From Kaiparowitsia implicata GSE-PSE-MK54-09C (GTDB taxonomy: Bacteria; Cyanobacteriota; Cyanobacteriia; Elainellales; Elainellaceae), in contig JAHHHI010000061.1 in assembly GCA_019359435.1 (NCBI GenBank), positions 1 through 64,000 on the forward strand: DNA of 64,000 bases, written 5' to 3'. Each line of letters begins with the position of its first letter. The first letter of the stretch is position 1. The position numbers and the translations under genes are program-made. Shown in pieces: positions 25,984-38,438 of this stretch. Below the pieces are notes generated by a model. The model was not told the origin of the DNA. It worked only from the letters and a program-made list of their open reading frames with translations, and did no database searches.

Positions 25984-28203
25984 ATGCATCTCCCCGGCAA
26001 CCATCACAGCCGCCTTAGCGCAACTGTCATACTCGCGTCAGGCATGCTTTCGATCGCGCTGGCGATCCTGGGTTGGTGGGCCGCAGTTAAGATAGATGAC
26101 AGATCCATTGCCCGCGAGACCAAGGCTGTTCGAACGGGCCTTAGTGAATTGCTCGACCGCATCCCTCATGAGCAGGACAGCTCCGCCATCTGGACGGAAG
26201 CTGTCGTCAATGTCCGAGCCGGCAATGACGAGTGGATCGCGGAAAATCTAGCCGAATGGTTGAGCGAGTACTTTGGTCACGACCGCGTTTATCTCATCGA
26301 TCCCGATGGTGAGCCTATCCGAGCGGTAGAGCGTGGGGTGCGCGTCTCTCTCCTCGCGTATGAGCGTGACCGCGCAGCTATTGACCCGATGATCGCTACG
26401 CTCCGTCAGCAAATGGCGGTCGCCTCGGCGGAAGATGCCGACGCAACAGATGCCCTCGTCGGCATAGGCATGGAAGATGTTCGTACCCTCTCCCCCAGTT
26501 CGACGGGCATTGTGAGTGTTCGGCCCATTTTGCCCAGCGACGATACGTTGGTTCAGCGGGTCGGAGAGGTATTTCTGCATGTATCAGTGGTTGAGCTTGA
26601 TCAGGATACCGCGGCAGCCATCGGTCAAAAATTTGACGTTGAGGATCTTCGCTTTGCACAACAAAGCGCCGATTTGGACTCTGATCGGATTGCAAATCCC
26701 GTCCTGGACAGCGCCGGTCGGATCGTCGGCTTCTTCCATTGGTTGCCCGATGAGCCCGCATACCAGCTCATCCAGGAGACGGCGCCTCTCCTGGCCGGCA
26801 CCGCCTTGTTTCTGGTCTTGGCGGGCACTTTGCTATTCCTGCGTTTGCAGAGCACTACCGAACGGCTTGAAACGACGCAGGCACAGGCAACTTTTCTCGC
26901 CTATCATGATAGCCTGACACGATTGCCGAACCGCGCCATGTTCGAGCACAAGCTGTCCCAGGCGCTGGGCGATGCCAGGCGGAACAACACGCAAGTGGTG
27001 CTCCACTGTATCGACCTCGACCGTTTCAAGTCGGTAAACGATACCTTTGGGCACGCCGCCGGCGATGCACTGCTGTTGCAGGTATCGCATCGACTGGGCA
27101 GCCTAGTGGGCGAGAGCGACCTCGTTGCGCGTCTGGGAGGGGACGAATTTGCGATCATACAGCCCAACGTGTCCGACATGCGCGATGCTCTGGGCCTCGC
27201 CCAACGAGTGGTCAGTGCCTTAGAACAATCCTTTGACCTCGAGGGGCACGAGATCGAGGTCAGCGCGAGCGTGGGATTGATGTCTTCGGATGGCCACATC
27301 GAGATGGAGGACCTTCTTCGCCAGGCCGACCTAGCACTTTACGAGGCCAAAGCGGGCGGCCGCAATCGCTATATGCTCTATGCCGGAGAGCTCGGCACGC
27401 TTCTGAGGGACCGGCTCGACCTGGAATCCGAGTTGCGCGATGCTCTGAGGAGCCGTCAAGGCCTGGAGCTGGTGTACCAGCCGATCTACTGCACCCGCGA
27501 GAACAAGATACTTGGTGCTGAAGCCCTTGTCCGCTGGGAGCACCCCAAACGAGGTCGCTTGTCACCTGACGTGTTCATCAGACTGGCGGAAGAACGGGGT
27601 CTTATCAATCAGCTAGGTCACTGGGTGATGCACGAGGCCTGTCGGTTTGCGGTAAATTCCCAACTACCCTGGGTCGCTGTCAACGTGTCCCCGATTCAGT
27701 TCCGCGACGAGCGGTTCACCGAACGCGTTTTCGGCACATTAGAAGCCACTGGACTGGACCCGGCACGGCTCGAGATTGAGGTAACCGAGGGCTTACTGCT
27801 GCAAAACTCGCCTGAGGTCCAGCAGACACTCCGGGCTCTGCGCGGACGCGGCATACGCGTTGCGCTGGATGACTTTGGAACAGGCTATTCATCAATCAGC
27901 TACTTGCGCACGTATGGGGTAGACAAGCTCAAGATTGATCAGTCCTTCACTGCTCAACTGGGGCAGGACGGGGAGATTGACAGCATTGTCCGCTCCATCA
28001 TTGACCTGGGCCGGGCGATGAAAATGAAGCTGACCGCTGAGGGGGTCGAGACCGAAAGCCAGCGATCAATTCTGATTGGGATGGGTTGCGACCAACTTCA
28101 GGGGTATCTCCTCTCGAGACCGGTCTCAGCCCAAGTCATGCTGGATCTGATCAGTGCACAATCCTATAAGCGAAATATCGTCCTGGGCCGCCAGGCGGTC
28201 TAA
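25984..28203 (+). CDS. CHASE4-type sensor GGDEF-EAL protein
   Basis: 739 residues. Two membrane helices (about 11-34 and 270-287) enclose a periplasmic domain with the CHASE4-like layout. Then a GGDEF domain with intact GGDEF (385-389, RLGGDEFAI) and an EAL domain with EAL (513-515), VTEGL, DDFGTGYSS, KIDQSF and AEGVET, all key residues present. The inhibitory RxxD site before GGDEF is absent (GESD). The protein could make and degrade c-di-GMP in response to a periplasmic signal. It is a paralogue of the protein at 38768. ATG 25984 directly precedes the first membrane helix; upstream in-frame starts give an unlikely Cys- and His-rich extension. Confidence 0.85.
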   Translation: MHLPGNHHSRLSATVILASGMLSIALAILGWWAAVKIDDRSIARETKAVRTGLSELLDRIPHEQDSSAIWTEAVVNVRAGNDEWIAENLAEWLSEYFGHDRVYLIDPDGEPIRAVERGVRVSLLAYERDRAAIDPMIATLRQQMAVASAEDADATDALVGIGMEDVRTLSPSSTGIVSVRPILPSDDTLVQRVGEVFLHVSVVELDQDTAAAIGQKFDVEDLRFAQQSADLDSDRIANPVLDSAGRIVGFFHWLPDEPAYQLIQETAPLLAGTALFLVLAGTLLFLRLQSTTERLETTQAQATFLAYHDSLTRLPNRAMFEHKLSQALGDARRNNTQVVLHCIDLDRFKSVNDTFGHAAGDALLLQVSHRLGSLVGESDLVARLGGDEFAIIQPNVSDMRDALGLAQRVVSALEQSFDLEGHEIEVSASVGLMSSDGHIEMEDLLRQADLALYEAKAGGRNRYMLYAGELGTLLRDRLDLESELRDALRSRQGLELVYQPIYCTRENKILGAEALVRWEHPKRGRLSPDVFIRLAEERGLINQLGHWVMHEACRFAVNSQLPWVAVNVSPIQFRDERFTERVFGTLEATGLDPARLEIEVTEGLLLQNSPEVQQTLRALRGRGIRVALDDFGTGYSSISYLRTYGVDKLKIDQSFTAQLGQDGEIDSIVRSIIDLGRAMKMKLTAEGVETESQRSILIGMGCDQLQGYLLSRPVSAQVMLDLISAQSYKRNIVLGRQAV

Positions 28204-28477
28204 ACCTCAAGTCAGATACGCCGAAGACCTCTGAGCAGCAAGCACACACCGCTGTTAGGACGCCCAGCGTCCCAACGAGGTGGAGCGCGCCAGCAAGCCA
28301 TCCAAGCCGGATCCTTACTGAGCCGACCAATGGCAATAGCCAGTGAAAACAGCGTTGAGCCGCTATTGTTCCCGGGGGGCTGTAGGTGGCGTCCTACCTT
28401 CGTTCCAATGCGATACGCTCTTCGGTCTCCGCGTCCTGCGGCGCGAGGAGGCGGCACCTTCGCTTCCGACGGCTCGC

Positions 28478-29239
28478 CTACGCCTTCAGCCTATAACCGG
28501 TGCGAAATATCCAGGCGACGATGACAAGGCAGGCTAAGAGAAATGCAATTGTCATGCCCAGGCTGACGGCGACATTGACGTCTGCAATACCGTAGAAGCT
28601 CCAGCGAAAACCGCTGATTAGGTAGACCACCGGGTTGAAAAGCGAGACCGCATGCCAGAACGGCGGCAACACGCTGAGCGAATAGAACGTGCCACCTAGG
28701 AAGGTGAGTGGCGTGATGATCAACAGCGGCACCGTTTGCAACTGCTCCATACCCTTTGCCAAGATGCCAATGATAAACCCGACAAGACTAAAGGTAACGG
28801 CGGTCAGCACGAGAAACAGCAGCATCCACACCGGATGATCGACGCGTAACGGCACGAAGAACCCGGCTGTAGCAAGGACCAGCACGCCCAGGATCAGCGA
28901 CTTGGTCGCGGCCGCGCCGACATAGCCGATGATAATCTCCAAATAGGAAACCGGCGCCGACAGCAGTTCATAGATGGTCCCCAAAAACTTGGGAAAGAAA
29001 ATCCCGAACGAGCCGTTGGAAACGCTCTGCGTCAGGATCATCAGCATGATCAGCCCGGGTACAATGAAGGCGCCATAGCTGACGCCTTCGATCTCAGTGA
29101 TGCGCGAACCGATGGCAGCGCCGAAGACGATGAAATAGAGCGAGGTCGAGATCACCGGAGAAATTATCGACTGCAATGGCGTGCGGAAGGTGCGTGCCAT
29201 TTCAAACCTGTAGATGGCCTTAATCGCCTCGAAATTCAT
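28478..29239 (-). CDS. yadH: ABC-2 type exporter permease, YadH-like
   Basis: 253 residues with six membrane helices and the ABC-2 family motifs: [21 protein letters not shown] at the N-terminus, [37 protein letters not shown] and [19 protein letters not shown]. This matches E. coli YadH in length and order. The substrate is unknown. Its start overlaps the ATPase stop by four bases. About 270 bases between its stop and the end of the convergent GGDEF-EAL gene show no clear gene. Confidence 0.85.
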   Translation of the reverse strand: MNFEAIKAIYRFEMARTFRTPLQSIISPVISTSLYFIVFGAAIGSRITEIEGVSYGAFIVPGLIMLMILTQSVSNGSFGIFFPKFLGTIYELLSAPVSYLEIIIGYVGAAATKSLILGVLVLATAGFFVPLRVDHPVWMLLFLVLTAVTFSLVGFIIGILAKGMEQLQTVPLLIITPLTFLGGTFYSLSVLPPFWHAVSLFNPVVYLISGFRWSFYGIADVNVAVSLGMTIAFLLACLVIVAWIFRTGYRLKA

Positions 29240-30162
29240 TGCCCGTCCCTCACCAGATCCACGAATATCTCTTCGAGCGAACTCTGCGTGGTCTGCAGGT
29301 CCTTGAACTGAATGCCTGACCTAGCCAAGTCCTGAAGCAGGGCGCTGATGCCCGTCCGCTCGCCCTGCGCGTCATAAGTATAGGTCATGGCGGTCCCATC
29401 CCCCGACAGCGACAGCTGGTAGGCGGCAAGATCGGCGGGAATCGCGTCCAGCCGGTCAGGCAATTCCAGGATCAGCTGCTTGCTGCCAAGCTTGCGCATT
29501 AATTCGGCCTTCTCCTCCACCAGAACCAGCTCGCCCTTGTGGATCACCCCGATGCGGTCGGCCATTTCTTCGGCCTCGGCAATGTAGTGGGTGGTGAGAA
29601 TGATGGTGACGCCCGAGCTGCGCAGGCGCCGCACCATGGCCCACATGTCCTTGCGTAGTTCGACGTCCACACCCGCCGTCGGCTCGTCCAGGAACAGGAT
29701 TTGCGGTTCATGGCTGAGCGCCTTGGCAATCATCACGCGCCGCTTCATACCGCCAGAAAGCTGCATGATCTTACTGTCTCGCTTGTCCCAGAGCGTCAGG
29801 TCCCTGAGGACCTTCTCAATATGGGCCGGGTTAGGCCTCAGGCCAAACAGTCCGCGACTATGGGAAACCGTCGCCCAGACCGTTTCGAAGGCATCGGTGG
29901 TTAGCTCCTGTGGCACAAGGCCGATCATGGAGCGGGCGGCACGGTAGTCCGAGATGATGTCGTGACCATCGACTGTGACGGTGCCCGAGGACGGATTGAC
30001 GATGCCGCAGACAATGCTGATCAGCGTAGTTTTACCGGCGCCGTTCGGACCCAGCAATGCCAAGATCTCGCCGCGCCTAATCTCAAGGTCCAGGTGTCTA
30101 AGTGCGACGAAATCGGGGCTGTAGGTCTTGGACAAGCCGGAAATGGAAATGATCGGCTGCAT
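29236..30162 (-). CDS. yadG: ABC exporter ATPase, YadG-like
   Basis: 308 residues from ATG 30162, which has GGGAGAG upstream and opens [21 protein letters not shown]; the frame continues to 30468 but without family similarity. Walker [11 protein letters not shown]-loop [13 protein letters not shown], signature LSGGMKRR, Walker [12 protein letters not shown] and H-loop [14 protein letters not shown] are all canonical. The length equals that of YadG. It works with the overlapping permease as an exporter of unknown substrate. Confidence 0.9.
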   Translation of the reverse strand: MQPIISISGLSKTYSPDFVALRHLDLEIRRGEILALLGPNGAGKTTLISIVCGIVNPSSGTVTVDGHDIISDYRAARSMIGLVPQELTTDAFETVWATVSHSRGLFGLRPNPAHIEKVLRDLTLWDKRDSKIMQLSGGMKRRVMIAKALSHEPQILFLDEPTAGVDVELRKDMWAMVRRLRSSGVTIILTTHYIAEAEEMADRIGVIHKGELVLVEEKAELMRKLGSKQLILELPDRLDAIPADLAAYQLSLSGDGTAMTYTYDAQGERTGISALLQDLARSGIQFKDLQTTQSSLEEIFVDLVRDGQ

Positions 30163-30815
30163 CAAGCACTCTCCCGCGCCGTTTCTACATGCGTCGGTTC
30201 TGATCACCGCGCTGTGATCATGTGAGGTGCCAGTCTTGAAAAACAAGGCGCCGGGGCGTGCGAATTTGACTCCAGGCGGCTCGGACAACGGGCGCCTCCA
30301 GGGCGCATGCGGCCATTCTATGGTCGCCTCGCTCATGCTCGAGCCGATCGGATTAGAAAGGGTCGGCAAGCATAGCCATTGTCGGCTGGGTCTCGAAGGC
30401 ATGCTGCAGCGCATCAAGCGAGAAACCGTGCGAGGGTTGATGGGCATCTCCAGAGCTCGAAGATGCACGTTTTCAAGTATTTCAAGAAAAAGCGAGAAGC
30501 GTCGGCGATCTCAGAGCAACGGTGTCGCTTGGTTTCGAACCTCCTGCAGGCACCTGGGTCGTTCGGATCCAGCTGGCGCCCCATGCGAACCGCGTGCCTG
30601 ACCCGGTCCGTACTATCCTGCCAGGGCCGCGGATGTATGCGTTTGCACTATCGGTTCGCCTGAGTTCCTGGCCAACGCGGCGGAGATGCGACCTCGAATA
30701 AACGGCTAGCCAAAGACACTACTCTTAAAGGCTTGCATTGGACGACGCCATGGCCGCCAACGCGATATGTCCATGGCAATCCCCGCGAGTCAGAGGTGCG
30801 GAGTAACAAAAATGA
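30163..30815. other. Gene-free stretch
   Basis: About 650 bases upstream of the exporter operon and downstream of the glycerol operon. Several frames of 80-125 codons exist on both strands but are arginine- or serine-rich shadows without binding sites. The exporter promoter should be near 30170-30250. No tRNA or repeat was recognised. Confidence 0.45.
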
Positions 30816-30842
30816 AAAGCGCTGGGACGTTCCCAGCGCTTT
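30816..30842 (-). terminator. Intrinsic terminator of the glycerol operon
   Basis: AAAGCGCTGGGA (30816-30827), loop CGT, TCCCAGCGCTTT (30831-30842): a perfect 12-bp stem. On the minus strand it is followed by TTTTCATTTTTG, a good T tract, 19 bases after the glpV stop. It closes the seven-gene glp operon. Confidence 0.9.
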
Positions 30843-30861
30843 CCTTGGTCGGCGACTGCGA

Positions 30862-32607
30862 CTAGTTGGCAGCCGCGTTCGCGTCGGCCCAGCTCTTCAC
30901 CAGCTCGTCGTAGTTGATGGTGATCGGCTGTTCCTTCTCGTTTTCGATCTGCAGTTGCGGGGCAAGGTTGCCCTTGGCGACGGCGTCGGCGTTCCAGTAG
31001 GCCAGATCATGCTCTTCGGCGAGCTTGGGTCCGATATCGCCTTGGACACCGGCGCGTTCCAGACGCTCCATCACGCTTTCCTGCTCGGCGCACAGCGAGT
31101 CCATGGCTTCCTGCGCCGATTTTGCGCCCGAAGACGCGTCGCCGATTGCCTGCCACCACAGCTGGGCCAGCTTAGGATAATCTGGAACGTTGGTGCCGGT
31201 AGGCGACCACTGTACGCGAGCCGGCGAGCGATAGAACTCGATCAGGCCGCCCAATTGGGGAGCGCGGTCGGTGAAGCTCTGATGCCGGATCGTCGATTCA
31301 CGAGCAAAGGTAAGACCAACATGGGACTTCTTGACGTCGACCGTCATCGAAGTCACGAACTGCGCGTAGAGCCAGGCCGCCTGGGCGCGGTCGACCGGGG
31401 TCGACTTCAGCAGCGTCCAGCTGCCCACGTCCTGATAGCCGAGCTTCATGCCTTCCTGCCAGTAGACGCCATGCGGCGAGGGGGCCATGCGCCACTTCGG
31501 CGTGCCGTCGTCGTTCATGACCGGCAGACCTTCCTTGACCATGTCGGCCGTGAAGGCGGTGTACCAGAAGATCTGCTGGGCAACCGCGCCCTGGGCTGGC
31601 ACAGGACCGGATTCAGAGAAGGTCATGCCGGCAGCTTCCGGTGGTGCATAGTCCTTCAGCCAGTCGATGGCCTTCTGGATCGCATAAACCGAAGCTGGGC
31701 CGTTGGTGTCGCCACCACGTGCCACACAAGAGCCGACCGGACGGGAATTTTCGTCCACCTTGATGCCCCACTCGTCGACCGGCAGGCCGTTGGGGATACC
31801 CTTGTCGCCGTTGCCAGCCATGGAAAGCCACGCGTCGGTGAAGCGCCAGCCCAGTGACGGGTCCTTCTTGCCGTAGTCCATGTGGCCATAAACGGCCTGC
31901 CCATCGATCTCGCGACCGGTGAAGAACTTGGCGATGTCTTCGTATGCACTCCAGTTGACTGGCACGCCAAGGTCGTAGCCATACTCGGCCTTGAAGTCTT
32001 CCTGGTTTTTAGGGTCGTTGAACCAGTCATAGCGGAACCAGTAGAGGTTCGCGAACTGCTGATCGGGCAGCTGGTAGAGTTCGCCATCCGGTGCCGTGGT
32101 GAAGGAGGTGCCGATAAAGTCATCAAGGCCCAGATTCGGGTTGGTGACTGCGGCGCCTTCGCCGGCCATCCAGTCCGTCAGGCTGCGCGCCTGCTGGTAG
32201 CGCCAGTGCGTGCCGATCAAATCGGAGTCATTGATATAGGCGTCATAGATGTTCTCGCCCGACTGCATTTGCGTCTGCAGCTTTTCGACCACATCGCCTT
32301 CCCCGATGAGGTCATGAGTGACGTTGATGCCGGTGAGAGCGGTAAAGGCAGGAGCCAGCACCTTGGATTCGTATTCATGAGTGGTGATGGTTTCGGAGAC
32401 CACCTTGATGTCCATGCCCACATAAGGGGCGGCCGCTTCCATGAACCACTGAAGCTCGGCTTCCTGGTCCGCGCGCGACAGCGCCGACAACTCCCCAATT
32501 TCCGCGTCGAGGAATTTGATACCTTCATCCATACTCTGCGCCCATGCCGGGCTTGCGGCGAGTAGCAAGACACATGCTGTCGTCGAAGTTAGTAGGTGCC
32601 GTCGCAT
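30862..32607 (-). CDS. glpV: Glycerol ABC transporter substrate-binding protein
   Basis: 581 residues with a signal peptide (LLTSTTACVLLLAASPAWA-QS). The mature protein is a large extracellular solute-binding protein of the group encoded last in the glpDSTPQUV operon of Rhizobium leguminosarum, which imports glycerol. Tryptophan-rich stretches (NLYWFRYDWFNDPKNQ, WQAIGDASSGAKSAQEAMDSLC) are typical. It binds substrate in the periplasm and delivers it to GlpP/GlpQ. It is the last gene before the terminator. The functional assignment rests on the full seven-gene synteny. Confidence 0.9.
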   Translation of the reverse strand: MRRHLLTSTTACVLLLAASPAWAQSMDEGIKFLDAEIGELSALSRADQEAELQWFMEAAAPYVGMDIKVVSETITTHEYESKVLAPAFTALTGINVTHDLIGEGDVVEKLQTQMQSGENIYDAYINDSDLIGTHWRYQQARSLTDWMAGEGAAVTNPNLGLDDFIGTSFTTAPDGELYQLPDQQFANLYWFRYDWFNDPKNQEDFKAEYGYDLGVPVNWSAYEDIAKFFTGREIDGQAVYGHMDYGKKDPSLGWRFTDAWLSMAGNGDKGIPNGLPVDEWGIKVDENSRPVGSCVARGGDTNGPASVYAIQKAIDWLKDYAPPEAAGMTFSESGPVPAQGAVAQQIFWYTAFTADMVKEGLPVMNDDGTPKWRMAPSPHGVYWQEGMKLGYQDVGSWTLLKSTPVDRAQAAWLYAQFVTSMTVDVKKSHVGLTFARESTIRHQSFTDRAPQLGGLIEFYRSPARVQWSPTGTNVPDYPKLAQLWWQAIGDASSGAKSAQEAMDSLCAEQESVMERLERAGVQGDIGPKLAEEHDLAYWNADAVAKGNLAPQLQIENEKEQPITINYDELVKSWADANAAAN

Positions 32608-32683
32608 ATAAATCCTCCCTGGATTGTCGTTTGCAATTTGAGAGCAGTCGCTTATCTCGCGGCCGCTCTCAGCCTAACCTCCC

Positions 32684-32965
32684 CTAGACAAAGCGGAATA
32701 CGCACACTGCGTAGACCACCGATAGGGCGAGACTCCACCAGAGCTCGGGACCAACAAGGCCGAGCCAGGCAAGATTGATGAACGCGCTGCCCAGCAGCGA
32801 AATGAACAGCCGGTCTCCGCGCGTTGTTTCAAAGCGTAGGATGCCCACCCGCGGGCTGCCCCCCGGTACGCGATATTCCCAGACCGCCATGCCACACAGC
32901 AGGGCAAGGATGACGCCAAAGAACGTCGCCGTTGGCCATGTCCAGGCCATCCAAGAAAAATCCAT
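32684..32965 (-). CDS. glpU: Small membrane protein of the glycerol transporter, DUF2160
   Basis: 93 residues with two or three membrane segments: MDFSWMAWTWPTATFFGVI..., a middle loop WEYRVPGGSPRVGILRFETT and a C-terminal pair LGSAFINLAWLGLVG and ALSVVYAVCVFRFV. This is the DUF2160/GlpU family found only inside rhizobial-type glycerol operons, needed for an unknown step of transport. It lies 9 bases after glpQ and 76 bases before glpV. Confidence 0.9.
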   Translation of the reverse strand: MDFSWMAWTWPTATFFGVILALLCGMAVWEYRVPGGSPRVGILRFETTRGDRLFISLLGSAFINLAWLGLVGPELWWSLALSVVYAVCVFRFV

Positions 32966-32974
32966 GACCGCCTC

Positions 32975-33858
32975 CTAAACTCGCCCAAGGGCAAAGCCCT
33001 TGGCGATGTAGTTGCGCACGAAGTAGATCACCAGCGCGCCCGGTATAATGGTGAGCACCCCCGCTGCGGCCAGCACGCCCCAGTCCATTCCTGAAGCGGA
33101 CACTGTCCTCGTCATAATCGCCGAAATTGGCTTGGCGGCGGTGGTGGTGAGCGTCCGGGCCAGCAGTAATTCGACCCAGGAGAACATGAAGCAGAAGAAG
33201 GCGGCCACGCCGATGCCCGAGGCGATCAGCGGCATGAAGATCTTCACGAAAAATCGCGGGAACGAGTAACCGTCGATATAGGCGGTCTCGTCGATCTCCT
33301 TGGGCACGCCGCTCATGAAGCCCTCAAGGATCCACACCGCCAGCGGCACATTAAACAGACAGTGCGCCAACGCTACGGCGATGTGAGTATCGATAAGCCC
33401 AAAGGCCGAATAGAGCTGGAAAAAGGGTAGCGCGAACACTGCCGGCGGCGCCATACGGTTGGTCAGCAGCCAGAAGAACAAGTGCTTGTCGCCCACGAAA
33501 CGGTAGCGCGAGAAGGCATAGGCAGCCGGCAGCGCCACGGCCAGTGAGATCACCGTGTTGAGTGCTACATAGATGATCGAGTTGATGTAACCCGAATACC
33601 AGGATGGATCGGTGAAGATTACCGCGTAGTTGCGCAAGGTAAAATCGGTCGGCCACAAGGTGAAGGTGGAGGTGATCTCCTGGTTGGTCTTGAAGCTCAT
33701 ATTGACGAGCCAATAAATGGGCAGGAGCAAGAACAGAATGTAGATCGTCGGCACCAGCCAGCCCAGCCGCAATGGGCGGCGGCTATTGATTGTGCCGACC
33801 CTGGCCGGGCTGGCGGCAGCGGCGTCAGGGAGGCCGCTGGCCGAAAGTTCGCGGTCGG

Positions 33859-33862
<4 letters not shown>
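32975..33862 (-). CDS. glpQ: Glycerol ABC transporter permease
   Basis: 295 residues, MalG-type permease with six membrane helices. The cytosolic EAA loop reads EIDETAYIDGYSFPRFFVKIFMPL and contacts the ATPases. The N-terminal 30 residues are a soluble Ala/Ser-rich tail. Its ATG overlaps the glpP stop by four bases. Together with GlpP it forms the channel. Confidence 0.9.
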
Positions 33863-34731
<869 letters not shown>

Positions 34732-34733
34732 GA

Positions 34734-35804
<1,071 letters not shown>

Positions 35805-35813
35805 GCTTGCCTC

Positions 35814-36896
35814 CTATGCCGCCAGCCGCGTCGCGGCGGTCACGGCCCGGCCCTGGCCGTCGAATACGAGCAGCAGCGTTGGATCGAGAAACACCTCAAT
35901 CTGCTGATCGACTACAAAGCTCTGTATGCCGGGTGTAAGCATCACCCAGTTTGCATCGGCGTAGCGAAGGTGAACAAAGCTCTCTGACCCCGTGATTTCC
36001 ATGGCGGTCACGCTCGCACGTAGGGCGACCGAGTCGGCGCTGGTGCGGGCCAGGCTCAGGTGGTGAGGCTGGAACCCGATGGTGTAAGCCGCGTCTACTA
36101 TCTCGCCCAGATTGGCCGGTACCGGGAAAAGCAGCCCGTCATCGAGCAGGAACTGCCCGCCGGCCTTACGCATCACGATAGTGTTGAGCGGTGGATCAGA
36201 AAATGTTTGCGCGGTAATGAGGTCATCTGGGCGACGAAATACCTCGATGGTCTTGCCGAACTGGGTGACTCTCCCCTGCGAAAGCGTCGCCGTATTGCCA
36301 CCCAGCAGCAACGCTTCAGAGGGCTCGGTGGTGGCATAGACGAAGATGGTGCCGGTTGCCGCGAAGATGCGCGGCAGTTCGGCGCGAAGTTCTTCGCGCA
36401 GCTTGTAGTCGAGATTGGCAAGGGGCTCGTCGAGCAGAACAAGACCTGCATTCTTGACGATGGCGCGGGCCAGGGCGCAGCGTTGCTGCTGGCCACCCGA
36501 CAAGTTAAGTGGCGTACGCTCGAGATAGGGCGTGAGCTTCATAAGGGCCGCCGCCCTTTGTACCGCCGCATCGACGTCCTGGCGATTTGCCCCTGCTACG
36601 CGCATGGGGGAGGCGATATTCTCGTAAACCGTCATGGTGGGGTAGTTGATGAACTGCTGGAACACCATGGCGACATCACGTTTCTGAGGCGGTACGCCGG
36701 TGACCTCTACGCCGTCGAATAGCAAACTGCCGCTGGTTGGCCTGTCGAGACCGGCCATCAGGCGCATCAGGCTGGTTTTCCCGGACAGCGTCGGCCCCAG
36801 CAGTACGTTGAGGGTGCCGCGCTCCAGCCGCAGCGAAACATTGTCGATGTGCGTCTCGGCCCCGACAGTCCGCGTAATGTTCCTCAGTTCCAGCAC
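35814..36896 (-). CDS. glpS: Glycerol ABC transporter ATPase GlpS, lacks switch histidine
   Basis: 360 residues. The signature LSGGQQQRCALARA and Walker B LVLLDEPLANLD are canonical. Walker A is GPTLSGKTS, which keeps GxxxxGKT but with unusual middle residues. The H-loop reads VYATTEPSEALLLGG, with threonine in place of the catalytic switch histidine of the usual VTHD. A TOBE-type domain follows. The gene sits 15 bases after glpD and 9 before glpT. With GlpT it should form a heterodimer driving GlpPQ. Confidence 0.9.
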   Translation of the reverse strand: MLELRNITRTVGAETHIDNVSLRLERGTLNVLLGPTLSGKTSLMRLMAGLDRPTSGSLLFDGVEVTGVPPQKRDVAMVFQQFINYPTMTVYENIASPMRVAGANRQDVDAAVQRAAALMKLTPYLERTPLNLSGGQQQRCALARAIVKNAGLVLLDEPLANLDYKLREELRAELPRIFAATGTIFVYATTEPSEALLLGGNTATLSQGRVTQFGKTIEVFRRPDDLITAQTFSDPPLNTIVMRKAGGQFLLDDGLLFPVPANLGEIVDAAYTIGFQPHHLSLARTSADSVALRASVTAMEITGSESFVHLRYADANWVMLTPGIQSFVVDQQIEVFLDPTLLLVFDGQGRAVTAATRLAA

Positions 36897-36911
36897 AGTC
36901 TTGGTTCCTTC

Positions 36912-38438
36912 CTAGCCTGCCAGCGCGGCGGGTCTTGCTTCCAGCCCCGATAGAAATGCGTCCAGCTCCGCCACATTAATAGCATCGCCCAGCAGCCCTC
37001 GCTTGGTCCGCCGCCACAGAATATCATCACTGGTCGCTGCCCATTCCTGATCGACCAGATAGCGAATCTCGGCTTCGTAGAGATCGGAACCGAAATGGCG
37101 CCCGAGATCGGCATAGCCGCGCGCTACGCCCAGAATTACGCTGGCGCGGGTACCGTAGAGCCGCACGAGCCGGCGTGCGTGGGTGTGGTCGAGAAAGGGA
37201 TACTGGTGTTTGAGTGCGGTTACAGCAGCGGCAAAACCCTCCGTGGGGAAGTTGCCGCCGGGTAAGTGGCTGCCGCGTGTCCAGGGTTTACCCTTGGCGC
37301 CGATCATCGTTTCAATTTTGGCGAGCGTCGCTTCGGCGAGACGGCGGAAGGTGGTCAATTTGCCGCCGATCACATTGATCAGCGGCGCCTCGTTGGCGCC
37401 GCCTGATGTCTTGAGCACATAGTCCCGGGTGGCGTCCTGCGCCTTGCTGGCGCCGTCCGCATAAAGCGGGCGCACCCCGGAATAGCTCCAGACTATGTCA
37501 TTGCGGGTCACTGGTTGGGTAAAATAGGCGCTAGCCGCGGTGGTCAGGTAGTCGATTTCGCCCTCAGTGATGCGCACCGAACGCGGGTCACCCTCGTAAT
37601 CCTGATCGGTGGTGCCGATCAGGGTGAAATCGGTTTCGTAGGGGATGGCGAAAATAATGCGGCCATCCGTGTTCTGGAACATATAGCAGCGGTCGTGGTC
37701 GTAGAGCTTGGGCACCACGATGTGGCTGCCCTGCACCAGCCGGACGTTGCCCGCACTGCTGGCACCCAGCGTGCCGGTTAGTACCTGGTCGACCCAGGGG
37801 CCGGCCGCATTTACCAACAAGCGCGTGCTGACCGTCTCGACCTTGTCGTTCAGGGTGTCGCGCAGAGTGACTTCCCATACCTGTCCAACTTGCCGGGCCG
37901 AAACTACAGCGGTGCGGGTGCGGATCGTCGCGCCGCGGTCGGCGGCGTCCCGCGCGGCCAGCACCACCATGCGGGCATCGTCAGCCCAGCAGTCAGAATA
38001 TTCGAATGCTTTCGTGAAGAGCGCCTGAAGTGGCGCGCCAGACGGGTCGGAGCGCATGTCGAGTGTCCGCGTCGCGGGTAAGAGCTTGCGAGCGCCAAGG
38101 TGATCATAAATGAACAGGCCCAGGCGCATCAGCCATGCCGGCCGCAGACCATTGTGATGCGGCAGCACTAGCCTCAGGGGCCAGATAATGTGTGGCGCCG
38201 ACGCCCACAGCACCTCACGCTCGGCTAGCGCCTCCCGTACCAGGCGGAACTCATAGTGCTCAAGATAGCGTAGGCCGCCATGGATCAGCTTGGTGGCCGC
38301 CGACGACGTGCCGCTGGCAAGATCGTCCATTTCGGCAAGCAGGACGTCATAGCCGCGCCCTGCCGCATCACGGGCAATACCGCAACCATTGATGCCACCG
38401 CCGATGATGACAATGTCACGAAGCCGTGCCGAAACCAC
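36912..38438 (-). CDS. glpD: Glycerol-3-phosphate dehydrogenase, FAD-dependent
   Basis: 508 residues. FAD-binding IVIIGGGINGCGIARDAAGRG at the N-terminus, GlpD motifs GTSSAATKLIHGGLRYLE, LVNAAGPWVDQV, GSHIVVPKLYDHDRCYMFQ, IPYETDFTLIGTTDQDYEGDP and IGGKLTTFRRLAE. It oxidises sn-glycerol-3-phosphate to dihydroxyacetone phosphate at the membrane, feeding electrons to quinone. The start is GTG 38438, with GGAGG 8 bases upstream; no in-frame ATG fits. It is the first gene of the glycerol operon. A glycerol kinase gene is not in the window and must lie elsewhere. Confidence 0.95.
   Translation of the reverse strand: MVSARLRDIVIIGGGINGCGIARDAAGRGYDVLLAEMDDLASGTSSAATKLIHGGLRYLEHYEFRLVREALAEREVLWASAPHIIWPLRLVLPHHNGLRPAWLMRLGLFIYDHLGARKLLPATRTLDMRSDPSGAPLQALFTKAFEYSDCWADDARMVVLAARDAADRGATIRTRTAVVSARQVGQVWEVTLRDTLNDKVETVSTRLLVNAAGPWVDQVLTGTLGASSAGNVRLVQGSHIVVPKLYDHDRCYMFQNTDGRIIFAIPYETDFTLIGTTDQDYEGDPRSVRITEGEIDYLTTAASAYFTQPVTRNDIVWSYSGVRPLYADGASKAQDATRDYVLKTSGGANEAPLINVIGGKLTTFRRLAEATLAKIETMIGAKGKPWTRGSHLPGGNFPTEGFAAAVTALKHQYPFLDHTHARRLVRLYGTRASVILGVARGYADLGRHFGSDLYEAEIRYLVDQEWAATSDDILWRRTKRGLLGDAINVAELDAFLSGLEARPAALAG

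Noticed and set aside
25759-25989. Minus-strand frame overlapping the start of the GGDEF-EAL gene
   Set aside because: Reasonable composition, but the start shares the ATGCAT of the neighbour, the binding site is too close to the start, and no family is known.
28151-28336. Short hydrophobic minus-strand frame
   Set aside because: Could be a small membrane protein, but it overlaps the end of the GGDEF-EAL gene and has no binding site.
30163-30815. tRNA or small RNA gene in the large gap
   Set aside because: No T-loop motif or cloverleaf could be found by eye.
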